This document shows, one piece after another, positions 37,076 to 48,057 of a stretch of 64,000 bases of DNA. The first letter of the stretch is position 1. Each line of letters begins with the position of its first letter. A model generated the notes under the pieces. It did not search any database, was not told the DNA's origin, and was given only the letters and a program-made list of their open reading frames with translations. The translations under genes and the position numbers were made by a program. Where the stretch lies: assembly GCA_021234155.1 (NCBI GenBank), contig JAJEKV010000295.1, forward strand, positions 248,001-312,000. Direction: 5' to 3'. This DNA is from Isoetes taiwanensis. Taxonomy: Eukaryota > Streptophyta > Lycopodiopsida > Isoetales > Isoetaceae.

Positions 37076-37289
37076 GCGCTGTCATAGGCCGGATCTGAGC
37101 TCAGAATGCTCAACTTCTCGCTTGGCACGATGTTAAATTGATACCTTTCTTTTGGGGTCTGGTAAAATACGGAGGTATTCGACTTACCTTTTATGGTGAA
37201 AGGTAGCTAATAAAACTATGTACATGACACCTCATTTCCTTCAATCTACACGGCTTGCTGTCCAATACGTCACCCACCTTTTTGGACAT

Positions 37290-37373
37290 CCCACGTAAAG
37301 TTGGGGGAAACAATAACAAAAACACTAACAATGCCGCGTGGCATAAAATTTCTCCCTCTAAACTTTACGTGGG
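37290..37373. repeat. Hairpin with 13-bp arms
   Basis: cccacgtaaagtt (37290-37302) and aactttacgtggg (37361-37373) are perfect inverted copies. The arms contain ACGT cores. It may be a small MITE or fortuitous. Confidence 0.5.
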
Positions 37374-37378
37374 AAAAA

Positions 37379-37476
37379 TGTGCCGGGACGAGGCATTTCA
37401 TCTGGTTCCAACCTATTTCATCTAGCTCCGACCTGGCTCGCCCTAACTTGCCAGGCGAAATTGCCTCCTCGGCACA
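37379..37476. repeat. Hairpin with ~20-bp arms
   Basis: tgtgccgggacgaggcatttc (37379-37399) is answered by an imperfect inverted copy at 37457-37476. The loop holds two copies of 'atttcatctRgYtcc'. It abuts the foldback element to its right. Confidence 0.55.
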
Positions 37477-37484
37477 TTAACCCT

Positions 37485-37916
37485 AACGTAAAAACGGGTT
37501 AGAAAATGCGCTTGCGCATCAATGGCATGCGCCCGTGGCACACATTCAAACCTCGAATGTAAGCCCTTTTTGAGTTCCTTCCCTCTTTGCGGCGTTTCTT
37601 GGCCGCTCGGCGGTTTACCAAATGATTTGAACATCTACCCCCGCATTCTCACGAAGTTTACCTGCGATTACGAAGATCTACCCCGCATTCTACGGAGTTT
37701 ACCGCGATTCGTCAGTAAGGGTTTTCTTGTGGCGTAATTTTCTCTAACTTTTTTTACGTAAGGGTTTCTCTAAAGCTGCCGGAGCGACCAAGAAACGCCC
37801 TTGAGAGGGAAGGAACTCGAAAAAGGGCTTACATTTCGGGGGTTTGAATGTGTGCCCGTGGCGTGGCGCTATTGGATTGGATGCAAGCGAATTTTCTCTA
37901 ACCTTTTTTTTACGTT
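37485..37916. mobile_element. Foldback/MITE element with ~135-bp inverted arms
   Basis: The left arm (37485-37617) and right arm (about 37776-37916) are inverted copies. Shared blocks include 'aacgtaaaaa', 'cacacattcaaac', 'gtaagccctttt' and 'gagttccttccctct'. The terminal segment 'ttttctctaac.ttttttacgt' is also repeated directly at 37739-37760. There is no coding capacity. Confidence 0.7.
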
Positions 37917-37918
37917 TT

Positions 37919-38018
37919 AGAATCACCTCTTACTGTGATTACGGTGTGTCAACGCCGCCTCCGCTTTAACGGCGTGGCGGCGCTTCCACACCGTAATCAC
38001 GGTGTAAGAGGTGATTCT
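37919..38018. repeat. 100-bp near-perfect hairpin
   Basis: agaatcacctcttac at the left pairs with gtaagaggtgattct at the right, and gtgattacggtgtg pairs with cacaccgtaatcac further in. The GC-rich centre (cgccgcc...ggcggcg) also pairs. It could be a tiny MITE or, if transcribed, a stable hairpin RNA. Confidence 0.7.
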
Positions 38019-39359
38019 TATATGGAGAATGTTTGATGGTGGGATTATTATAGGATTTTCTTACATTTAATAATGGCCTAAGGGAGGCTTTACATGCACC
38101 TATCGCCTCTGACGGTGCCCTGTTTTGCCTTATGCAAAAAAAAAAAAAAAAAGAGAGAGATTGTGTGATGGTCCTCAAAAAATGGCTCGCTATTTTTCAT
38201 GACCTCATGCCTCTCGATGACGCATGTAAAGTGCCCCTAAGGCATCTGAATGGTGGTCACATGATGTTATCGTGGCATGAGATAGCAACACGTGCATTGC
38301 ATGGTACAAATCTGCCTCCACCCGTCCATTATGTGGCTTCCACCGTAGGCTCTTACCTCGTCTCACGTAAGAGCATGTAGCATACCCATTTTTAACAAAA
38401 TTGAGGGAAAATAAGTTTAGCATTGCCTCTATGCAAACCCCATGCACAAGGATGAACCAACAAAATGGACATGCACGTGAATTTGATTACCATGTCAATT
38501 ACTTGAAGGAACAAGGTGTTATTGCACTATGGACTGCCCTAGCTAATCCTAGATTTATGCAAGTTAAGGATGATATTAGAGTTTGCATTCTAGTTGGTTG
38601 TGTATTAGATTGATTTGGGCCTTAATCTTTCCAGCCGCGAGTCTTTGTACATGAATACAACCAATGCTACTAAGGGAATGGGAGCATGGTTGGGACAATG
38701 AAGATTGGCATGTATGTGCATTTTTGGTCAATTTTCCAGAAATTGGGGGCATTTTGGTAATTGTCCCTTTCAAATACTTGCTAGATTTACCTAGCGCTTT
38801 CAACCTAGAGGGTCTTAGATGAAGGAGCTTTGATGGATCTCATAGACCCTAAGCGTCTCATGTAGATGTTAATAAACTCTTTCATACCCTAAAAACCCTC
38901 AGCCAAATTATAGGTCGGCAAATCTGATGCAACTTGCTGCTCTTTGATGAGTGATTGTTTTTGTTGTTTGGACATGTAAAGACGCAATAATGTTTTTGGG
39001 TTGCCCCTAGGGGGGCAAACCTTCGTTTATGTGGGTATGTGGGCATATCCAGGTATATGCCGGCATATGCCTAGCATATGCTGGTGACTGCTCCAAACTG
39101 GCTGCTGCCTGTAAACTCTCGGTCATCCAGCCCCATTCCTTGGCACGCCTGGCTATGGCGCAGCTCGACCCTTCTTCTTCTTCCAAGCATTTTCTTCCGG
39201 CTTCCAATAGCATGGCAGTTGTTTACCATACTGCTTTGAGTTTGGATGTACAAACAGCAAATGCTGTAAATGATTGTGCTATGGTTCTGCAATGAGGACA
39301 ACTACATAACTTCAGAATCCAGTATCGGCTGATAACTGGTCGAGAGGATAAAAATTAGT
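38019..39359. other. Unassigned spacer
   Basis: A 17-base A-run starts near 38136. No gene is recognised. The right part (from about 39000) is presumably the upstream region of the gene at 39360. It has repeated 'gcatatgcc' motifs near 39050-39080. Confidence 0.35.
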
Positions 39360-40068
39360 ATGGCAGCTCTTCTTCACTTACAAGCTGCCATTCAGATTGC
39401 GATTCCTCCTGCTCCTTTTTCAATTCAAAACTTTAAAAAGGGCGAGCTGAGCAGATGGACTTGTTCCATTAGCAAAAGGAAATGGAGCGTCCATTCTTCT
39501 CAACAGGACTTTTTCCTCCAAAATTTTGGAAGGCGATGTGATTGAATATGATTCGGACGATTTGGGTAATCTTGCCGTTGGAGTGGTTGTAGATATTGGG
39601 AGAGGATCTTCTGCCACGTTGTGCCTGGAGCCCCTCACCCAGGAGGTACTGTACTACAATTCTAGGAGAGTCGGAATCTTGCATTTAATTTTTGGGGACA
39701 ATAACATAGAAAAAGAAGATTCATAGAATTTCTTAGCATTGCAGTTTAATAGTCAGACGCATTGTATCGACCAACAAGTTTATTTGTTAATCATATGATA
39801 TAGGGACTCATTAAGCTTTCTATGATCAGGATCCAAATTCCCATGAATGGGTTATTGATTCTGAAAAAGATCCAGTAATTATTCCCCAGAAGAAGGTAAC
39901 ATTCTGAGTTATGCTGTATTCCGTGATTTATTATCATCTTTCACTAAATATCTGCTTCAGGTTCGTTTATTGAAGTCATGGTACATGCAAAGAATGGTAC
40001 CTGATCGAATTAGTAACCCTCACGGGGAACATGCTGAAAGTGTTTGGTTAATTGAGGATCACTCGTGA
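39360..40068 (+). pseudogene. Unknown, possibly plastid-targeted three-exon gene with a frame break
   Basis: The ATG at 39360 opens a Ser/Arg/Lys-rich, acid-poor N-terminus (MAALLHLQAAIQIAIPP...) that looks like a chloroplast transit peptide. About 55 codons in, the frame must shift to continue as LEGDVIEYDSDDLGNLAVGV (from about 39526). From there three phase-0 exons join cleanly: up to 39645, 39830-39895 (DPNSHEWVIDSEKDPV...) and 39961-40068 (VRLLKSWYMQRMVPDR..., stop). I do not recognise the family; the DVIEYDSDDLGNLAVGVVVD stretch resembles a small beta-barrel domain. Conserved splice phasing suggests a real gene. The shift means a recent pseudogene or a sequence error. Confidence 0.45.
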
Positions 40069-42468
40069 TACAGATCGTTTGCCAGAATGTTGTAGATTGT
40101 ACCTATCAGTTCTCACTGCTATGCTTTCTGTTGTTTCCCTGAATGTTTGTAAGGTATGGCATCTCCTTGGTAATTGATGTTATGCAATTTAACAGAAACA
40201 TATGTAATTTTCTCCTAGAAGATTTTGCTGACTTTTATAAGCAGGATAAGAAGAGTTTATGTTAGCTAAAGAAAACTACTTGAGAACATTTAGCTAAAGA
40301 TAGATGGGAAAACCTAATGATAATTTTATACAAGAGATACTTGCAAGAATCAATTTTTTCAAGCATATGTTACTGTCAAGGACTTTGTAATTCCAAGTAC
40401 ACGATCGAAGGCTAAATGAGTCATTGATTGATTATAGTTTTTTCTTTTCTCCAAAAAAGTAAGGCTCTGGCTTGTCCAGGTTGTAAGCTATCCACGGAGG
40501 TTGATCAAGCATGGGAAGCAGCAGAATGATATACAGTTAGAGATCCACGTTCCATGCACTATGAAAATGCAGCAAATGGTCAGACTATGATCAATGCACC
40601 TTTCATTGGGATTATGGAATTTGAATGCATGGAACATCTGATGAATTGACAATTGCTAGCATGCGGTACACATGAAAGCATGCTCCCGTAGGAATATGGA
40701 GCTGAGGCCCAACAATTGGTGGATGTTAGTTCCAATCGTTTTATGCCAAACATGGTAGTCTGCAGGAAGCATGTCCCATGTATTCGAAGGGTTGCAAAAG
40801 ATGTGGTATCATGGAATGCAAGATCTCAGCATATAAAACTCATCTTGTCATAAAACATACATTTGGAAGGATTTAAGACGGTCAAATAGGGACTTTGGTT
40901 GAAGGATTAATGAGTGGGGAACACAGAGAGCAAGAAATAAAATTGAGCTTCAACATGCCATGGCTTTCACTGGCTAATCAAATAGAAATGCGGTAATGCA
41001 AGGTCCTGAACCCTTTGAACAGCAAGGTAACACGGCAATTGTGGAATACCATAGTGTCATGCAGGATGCAAAGCAGTTTGGCTTTGACTACATGTGAGTG
41101 AAGGAACCACTCAAGGCAAACCTGGCTTCCATGAGCTAATGATAAACAGAAACCTTTCTCTCTCCCCTCCAAATCAAAGACATGACCTGGTCTGAAAGGC
41201 ATGAACACGAGCCCGACTTTTTTTTAAAAGCCACTTTGTGGCTACAATATTGAATCTGAACAAATGTCACATCATTTAGGAAGGTACCTTCCTTCCGATA
41301 CAATTATTGATCGCTGGTGATTTTCAAACATGCCCACGCCGGCATATAATGTGTCTTTTTGCATTTTCAAGTCCAACACCCTTGCCATACATCTTGAATA
41401 GCAGTTCCAACGACACATTTTTATGCGTGCCATTGCCCCCAATTATTACTTTTTTCTTTGTCGTCCGCTAAGACAAATGCTAACAAAGGTAATGGCATCG
41501 GTCTTCTGCCGCATGTGATCAAAAAGTGTATCGCCAAACTATTATGTCCTTGTAGAAAACCAAGATTCTAATAGGTAATTTATTAAAAGCATAGCATGGA
41601 GCTTCAGTTCGAATTGTTTTACACACTGATAGTGGAAGATCCGAGATCCATCTTAAAATTAAATCCATACTTTAATATATGTGCATGCATCCACTTATCG
41701 TGGTCTGGTGTTAGATAACCATGGCATGCATTCAAAGGTAGCGTTATATTTTCCTGCTGATTTTCTGCTATGTTTTCCTCTTTGTATATTGACATTAACG
41801 GTATTTATGGAGTCGGGTAATGCACAAACCGCAGATTCTGCCGGTCTTTCTCTCATTATAATGCACAAACATAATCTAGCACGGGGACTTTGTCAAAACC
41901 GAGAGACCTCCTCCATCTTCGCAACATTTGCCATGCAAGTACCATGCAAGTTACAAGAACAAGAACAGATAATTTATTTCATTGCATGAATTTGTAATTA
42001 CTAGGTTATGACCATTGACCCTATGGTTCACCCATGGTTCCATGAGCCCATGTAAGCTCTTTATTCCATGAAACTTTCCCTGGTCCTTTTCTAACCCGTG
42101 AGTTTCAAGCATATATCTTCTCGGTTGGAATAAAAACTCTTTGGAGCATCATCTTTTCACCATATTAGGGTTGAGTAGGAGATCACAGACAAACTGATGG
42201 AAATGTTTTTCATGCGATAAATGAAGCCGGTCTTAGCCTTTCCGGGTCTTTGTAGAATTTATCATATGGGAACATGCGCTTTTTCTCCAATTTCAAACTG
42301 AGGTTCTTAGGAAGGGGCTAGGAGACCAAGGAATCTCCAGTTTGTACTAGAAACTAACTCATTGCTTCATAGTATCATAATGCAATAAACTGACTATGAG
42401 GTCCTCCTGTTTCTCCATCCTCTGGCATATTCACACAAACCATTAACACAAAACTACTATTAACATTA
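40069..42468. other. Unassigned spacer
   Basis: No gene is recognised. About 40500-40620 has an open stretch in one frame (VRDPRSMHYENAANGQ) without family or splice support. The rest is AT-rich with short chance ORFs. Confidence 0.35.
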
Positions 42469-42860
42469 TTAACACAAACCATTGCATTTGACACATTTAA
42501 ATTAAAATCCCCCTTAAACCCCCTTTGGTTTGGGTGCATATTCACACGGGGGGTTACGTAGGGCAGCGAGAGCCCCAAAAAATTTACAATACATGTACAA
42601 AATTAACACCATTATGTACATTCTCTCAAACCTTATAGTATTTTGCAAACCTTAATATACAGTATACAAAAATTTGTACATGTATACCCCACAAACGAGG
42701 ATCGCTATGTACGGTCCAGATCTTGGAATAAAGGGCAAATATGCCCATCCGACAGCTCTCGTTGCCCGGAGTAACCCCCCCGTGTGAATATGCACCCAAA
42801 CCAAAGGGGGTTTAAGGGGGATTTTAATTTAAATGTGTCAAATGCAATGGTTTGTGTTAA
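42469..42860. mobile_element. MITE with ~89-bp perfect terminal inverted repeats
   Basis: 42469-42557 and 42772-42860 are inverted copies with no mismatch seen by eye (for example ccccctttggtttgggtgca against its complement). Similarity fades inward over about 15 further bases. The interior is AT-rich with repeated 'tgtaca' and 'aacctta'. There is no coding capacity. Near-identical arms suggest a recent insertion or conversion between arms. The target duplication is unclear because the left flank itself repeats 'aacacaaa'. Confidence 0.75.
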
Positions 42861-43303
42861 ACAGCTATCGATTTAAAATATTTATCATACCTTTTTTTAA
42901 AGAAATTGATTACATAGCCTCCTGGCAACCTCATGCCCTGCAGAACGGACTCAAGCAAGCCACTACACACAAAAGATACAAAAGCAGTGCATATGAAATG
43001 CGGTACACTAACAAAACCATTATTAGGAATCAGAAGGATAAAAATTCGAACAGCTGCCTGACCATGGAAATGAGAAAGGGTTGTAATAAAGCATTTCATT
43101 ACTTCTCCCAATACAATATATTTCTGGTACCATTGATTTTTTGCATGCCTTATTTATAGGTCAGACATACTAAAGTCCCAGTTTAAGTTAGCCACACCCT
43201 TTGTGCCTTGAGGCAAACGCAACTCGTAAGATATGCAAAGTGGCAGGTCTTCTGTATACTTTTGCAGCTGAGAAGCATGCCTTAGCAACCGCATGCAAGC
43301 AGA
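42861..43303. other. Unassigned
   Basis: Nothing recognised between the MITE and the minus-strand ORF. Confidence 0.35.
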
Positions 43304-43720
43304 CTACAGCTCGTCAGGCCTTAAATTCTTGTCAAAAGTCAAGTTCCTTAGGCAAAATTTCTTCCTGACATGAGATTTTAGATCATCAATTTTCACCTCT
43401 TCCATCTTGAATTTTCTCCTATATTTCAAGGCTTCTCCAGCTTCTTCAATGAATTCATATATACTTGCTATATCACTCCAGATAGGCACAGCCGCATAGC
43501 CCATGCTTTCATCTATTGAAAATGGTTCTTTCTCTGGATACACATCTTCTACAATGCAACTTTTATTGTTAGACGCAACATCTATGATGCGAATAGGAAG
43601 TTCATAGAACTTTCCCCCTCCTCTGACCCCTTCTTTTCTTTGCATCTCTCGGAAGGTGGTCAAGGAAAGACATATATTCATCTCGGACACCAAGTGAATC
43701 ATTTGCAAAAATAATTTCAA
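43304..43720 (-). CDS. Hypothetical protein, 138 codons
   Basis: An open minus-strand frame of 138 codons with ordinary protein-like composition (EDVYPEKEPFSIDESMGYAA, then a Lys/Glu-rich stretch KYRRKFKMEEVKIDDLKSHV). No family is recognised. It lies about 0.5 kb downstream of the SPIKE1 fragment on the same strand but does not resemble the DOCK sequence I remember. It may be an exon of an unrelated decayed gene. Confidence 0.35.
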   Translation of the reverse strand: MKLFLQMIHLVSEMNICLSLTTFREMQRKEGVRGGGKFYELPIRIIDVASNNKSCIVEDVYPEKEPFSIDESMGYAAVPIWSDIASIYEFIEEAGEALKYRRKFKMEEVKIDDLKSHVRKKFCLRNLTFDKNLRPDEL

Positions 43721-44239
43721 CCTCCATTAAATGAGCCACCTGAAATTAAATGAGCGGTGAAATTCCTTCAAGTGTGTCGGTTTTTTCTTGCAGACCCGCG
43801 ACTCTAATCGCGATTCACGTTTCACCTCATTAAGATAATCTATCCATTGCTCAAAGATGATTTGCCATAATCAAGACATAAATTACCCGGTGTATCCATA
43901 CCATAATGACTACCAATAACAATTGTGCAACCTATGAGTTTAGTTTTTGTGGCAAAGATCTATCGCTTTTGCTAATTGTTGTAATGCATCAAGTTTTTGG
44001 ACATCGATAATGCAGTCTTGAGCAGTCAAGAAATTTTTGTACTTAATCGTAATGCATTTTAACTACTATCATCTGTTGCTCAAGATTCGAGAAGAGAGCT
44101 TTCTCCGGAGGAAGCATAGTAATTGGAGATTGTTGCATAACGCATAATCTTCTTTGTCGTGGAAGTGATAGAAAGAACACTTTGCATGAAAAAAAAACAT
44201 GAATATTTAGTCATTATCCTATGAAAACTCAGACTTTGG
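43721..44239. other. Unassigned; weak traces of further SPIKE1 sequence
   Basis: On the minus strand near 44170-44200, FFMQS follows at about the place where SPIKE1 has YFMQT, but the next residues do not align. Nothing else is recognised. Confidence 0.3.
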
Positions 44240-44599
44240 AAGGAAATGCTTACTCGGACAAGAATGCGGGCTGACAACCGCCTTTCATGCGGATAGATTC
44301 ATTCGTAAAAACGCAAAAGCCGCAAAAAGATGGAAAGCTATTTGCTTCAAGAAGCGATCATTCTCCCTACCCATCAATGTGGCTCCATGACGGCTGAAGA
44401 GGTTATTAAAGACTGGAACAAATGCATTCCAGAGGTCAATGGCTGACTGCGACTCAGAAAACCTGTGAATATTGCAGTAACACAATCAAGCTTCACATAG
44501 TCTGTGGCAGTGCATAACTGCAGCCACATGTGTGAACTTCTCGGCAATTTCAAGAACTTGAAGGCTTACTGCTGCACTCAAGTTTTCCTCCCATACTTC
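44240..44599 (-). pseudogene. SPK1: SPIKE1 (plant DOCK-family GEF) pseudogene, one exon
   Basis: SPIKE1 activates ROP GTPases during actin-dependent cell shaping. The minus strand from 44599 (after an AG acceptor) reads WEENLSAAVSLQVLEIAEKF. In shifting frames it continues TDYVKLDCVTAIF, GFLSRSQPLT, WNAFVPVFNNLFSRHGATLM and RENDRFLKQIAFHL, then a degraded end near ILVR with a GT donor at about 44252. This collinear set matches the SPIKE1 segment before the DHR2 domain. At least three frame shifts and one in-frame TGA break it. A splice acceptor is retained, so it derives from genomic rather than cDNA duplication. A possible earlier exon (about 44696-44745) is too short to be sure. Confidence 0.75.
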
Positions 44600-44759
44600 C
44601 TACAATATAAAAGACGATGTGATCCGTTATATCCATCACTTTGGATAAACTTAGAAACTAAATGAATAATACTAGAAATAAGAAGCTATACTCACCCGCT
44701 TACGCGCCTTAGCAAGGGATGTAAGCTCTCTCGACCGATAGCTTACGCCTACAAATTAA

Positions 44760-45979
44760 ACTTTAAGCCACTTACATAACTTGCTCACGATTTATCCTTG
44801 CATAAAAGGCAAAATCAGAAGTTGAGCATGCCTTCAAATAGCAACAAAGATGTACCTGTCGATGTGCACACCTCAAAGCTCAGGGACTGTCTCCTTTGGC
44901 ACAAACTTGACACAACGAATAGCAGCCCATGTTGGTGCAGGATTCTGTTCTACGCTCGACCTGCTTCAAGCAATCATTTTGAGCAAAGACTGGTATCAGA
45001 TGGTTCTAGAATAGCAAATCCACTTTGTAACATGAGAGCTTGAATGTGTTTGGTCAGACTTGGACGCTGCTGCATAGATGTGTCTGGTCAGACTTTGACT
45101 GCATAGATAGATCTGGCAGGCGGAGGCCAGAATGCCAAAGAACTCGTCGAAGAAGTGCAGCGCTGCATTTTTCATTCCTTTACTACTCTTCGATTAACGC
45201 TACCCTAAAGTATCCTTCTTCGATTAACCCTAAAGTATCCTTCATCGAGCCTTGCATGCTTCGATTGGAGATATCCTCAAAAATCATAGGTGTAACCATT
45301 AAAAAATGTCATAAAGATTAATGTGAGCGTATGCGCACTCTAGAAGTACGCATTAGTACGTCTTCAAAATACGGCGATCAAATCTTAGCAAAACCATAGG
45401 AAAAAATGTACAAAAATACAAAAGTAACCCCCTGTTATTATGCTACATATTCAACATTATTTCCATACATTCGCACTATCCAGCTTCAATTTTGCCGTTG
45501 ACCATCAAATTGAAAGTGAGCCTTCCAAGCTAATGATGTGCGATACCTGCTGAAAGAGCCATTTCAAAAAATCTTCTTGATTTAATAGATAAGTTTAGGA
45601 AATTTTCTACTACTATAGATCCTTTTTAGTTAGAGAAGAGATCAGAGACAAACTTGCAGATGAATGTGAATTCACACAACTTAAATGAAACAAAGGATTA
45701 TGGCATTTTTGTTTCTTCAATTTTATTTTTTACTTCTTCCTTGTATAATTATTTGATATGCTGTTCCAGCAGGATGGATATGTCTCCTGCTCCTAGACTA
45801 GCTTACTGCGTGTCAATTTCAGTATAAACTATTGTGGCACAGAATCATTATGTTTTTCATATTAACTCAAAATAGTGTAATTCCCTGGGCAAAGGGAAAA
45901 CATAGGTTTATTCAAATTTCCCAAAACAAAATACAAAAGCTTATCAGAATCCCTCTTTATTAGCCGCTCTAACAATACA
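44760..45979. other. Unassigned spacer
   Basis: No gene is recognised. A short duplication 'cttcgattaac.ctaaagtatcctt' lies at about 45188-45245. The two plus ORFs at 44798-45321 carry no known motif. Confidence 0.35.
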
Positions 45980-46590
45980 GGAGGCTAGTACCATGAGTCA
46001 CTGCCCTGAATGATATTTTCAATGCACAGTGATATATCTCGAGCTAGCACAAAGTGGATTTGGAGCCTTGATGTAGCTGCTTAGATGCCCAAATAGTCGT
46101 ATATGGTAACTGTATTCTGGCTATAGATTCTTTGGCAATGTCAAATGGTTGTAATCCTGCAAAGCCCCCGCCTTACGCCATCATTTGTATAGATATTTTT
46201 TTCTTAAAAATCCCGAAGGTAGCTGTTGCGGTAAAGCAAACATGCTCCTATGCCGCCATTTCATGGATCACGAGAATAAGAGCGGATAATGGCGGTGCTA
46301 ATAATATCTGAGGGAGGCTAGTACCGTGAGTCACTGCTCTGAATGATATTTTCAATGCACAGTGATATGTCTCGAGCTAGGACAAAAGTGGATTTGGAGA
46401 CTTGATGTAGTTGCTTAGATGCCCAAACATTCGTATATGGGAACTGTATTCTGGCTATAGATTCTTTGGTAATGTCAAATGGTTGTAATCCTGCAAAGCC
46501 CTGCCACGCATGCTGTATGGATATTTTTTTTCTTAAAAATCCCTGAAGGTAGCTGTGCAAACATGCTCCTATGCTGCCATTTCATGGATG
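45980..46590. repeat. Tandem duplication, 333-bp period
   Basis: The unit at 45980-46312 (gaggctagtaccatgagtca...) is repeated at 46313-46590 with scattered substitutions and small deletions. The first unit has about 40 extra bases at its end. No function is evident. Confidence 0.8.
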
Positions 46591-47031
46591 CTTAGTGCTT
46601 AAACGACCTTTGCACTTCAGATGCACATGAATCGATGTTCTTTACTTAGGTTTTGGTGGCTGGGATGGATGGCCGATGTTGTTTTTCACAACCTTGGTTC
46701 ATCTGCTTATACAAAGTGGTTTTCATAGTTTAGCTATGCCATACCGTGGTTATTCTAAGATGCCAAGGAGAGAATAGCAAAGCTTGCTTGTTGGAAAATT
46801 TTCACAAAAATGCTTGAAAGAATTATGAGGCAAATTGATCCAAACAAGATGATGTGATACAAACTACTCCATAACAGATTATGTTGCATTACTATTTTTG
46901 AGATGATGCATACATCCATCATTTCTTCTCCAAGAATCTAAATCTTGTTGTGTTTATATAACTAAATGTCTATGTAAGTGCTTTTTTTTTTGCTCTGTGT
47001 CATAAAAAATGCATTGTCCATTTGTCTGCAG
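46591..47031. other. Unassigned
   Basis: Nothing recognised. I looked here for upstream exons of the sulfate transporter fragment and found none. Confidence 0.35.
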
Positions 47032-47330
47032 CTGTAACTTATATTGACTCAAGCACATTGCATGCCATCAAGGAACTCCATCAGGAATACAAGACCAGAA
47101 ATATATAGGTACGTTTTTCTTGTTCACGTAAATAGTTGTTTGCATCTATGAGGCTTATTGATTGGTTGATGCTGATCTTTTATCCTCCCTTGGTTATGCA
47201 GATAGCATTCTCTAACCCCAATGACAATGTGATGAAATTATTTGCAAAGGCTGGAATCCCGGAACTGATAGGCAAGGATTGGTACTTTGTTGCGAATCCA
47301 TGATGCATTTCAGGTTTGTCTTCGATGGAA
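47032..47330 (+). pseudogene. Sulfate transporter STAS-domain fragment (two exons)
   Basis: Exon 47032-47108 encodes VTYIDSSTLHAIKELHQEY, the phosphorylatable-loop region of a SULTR STAS domain. It follows an AG acceptor and ends at a GT donor. Exon 47202-47330 encodes IAFSNPNDNVMKLFAKAGIP and ELIGKDWYFV, then, after a one-base insertion, RIHDAFQVCLRW. These match the C-terminal STAS part of plant SULTR proteins. The last codon of the first exon is TAG where Gln is usual. The transmembrane part is absent, so this is a broken fragment that kept an intron. Confidence 0.75.
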
Positions 47331-47345
47331 ATAAACAAGATTGTT

Positions 47346-48044
47346 TGGAAGTATAATGTGTTTAACATGTGTTGCCTTATGCAGGTTGCACCGATTCCTC
47401 AGGGGCTCCCTTCCTTGACTTAATTCCCAAAAAGCCCTTCGTATTTTTAAAATTTCCAAAATGCCCTTAAATTTTAAATATTTTCCCAAATAGCCCCAGT
47501 ATATTTTATAGTTCGAAATTAGCGTGTGTTCTTTATTTTCACGGGTTGCTAAACTCTTTAGTGCATTTTGGAAGATAAAGGTAGTTAGATTGGCTCTGAG
47601 AGGATTTCGTTTCTAAATGTTCGGAGTTACGGTTTTGAATTGATTGTCAAAATATGACTTTGAACTATGATTTAAGCCACTTCACCCGCGGCCATGGAGG
47701 GCAACCCTCCGTGCACAGCACCTTGTTTACTATCTTTATCTTTATATTCTAAAATTTTAGTACGTGCGTTTGTGTCTTCAAACTTCATCTTGACATTTGC
47801 TTCATTGTTCCGATCCAACGACCATGCTTTATTTATCCGAAGGTTGCAAAATTAAAAAAAAAAAGGGGGCCCCTAAAAGTTTTAGTGTGTGTGGCTAAGG
47901 CCTCTTTGCCCAGTAGCGGCTATGGCTACTCTACTCCTTCTTGGCATCCTCGGGTCTTACACCGAAAGACCCCTACTTGGAAAATCATGGCTGGGCTTAC
48001 ACTCCCACCTCAGCAACAGATTGCATGGAAATAGATTCAAAGAA
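47346..48044. other. Unassigned
   Basis: Near 47421-47500 are degenerate tandem units of 'ttcccaaaaNgccc' that recall the subterminal repeats of the Mutator-like element at 807-1708. No inverted partner was found. Nothing else is recognised. Confidence 0.35.
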
Positions 48045-48057
48045 CCCTATCTTCATA

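Noticed and set aside
38136-38152. A-run as the tail of a retroposon
   Set aside because: No upstream body or target duplication could be defined.
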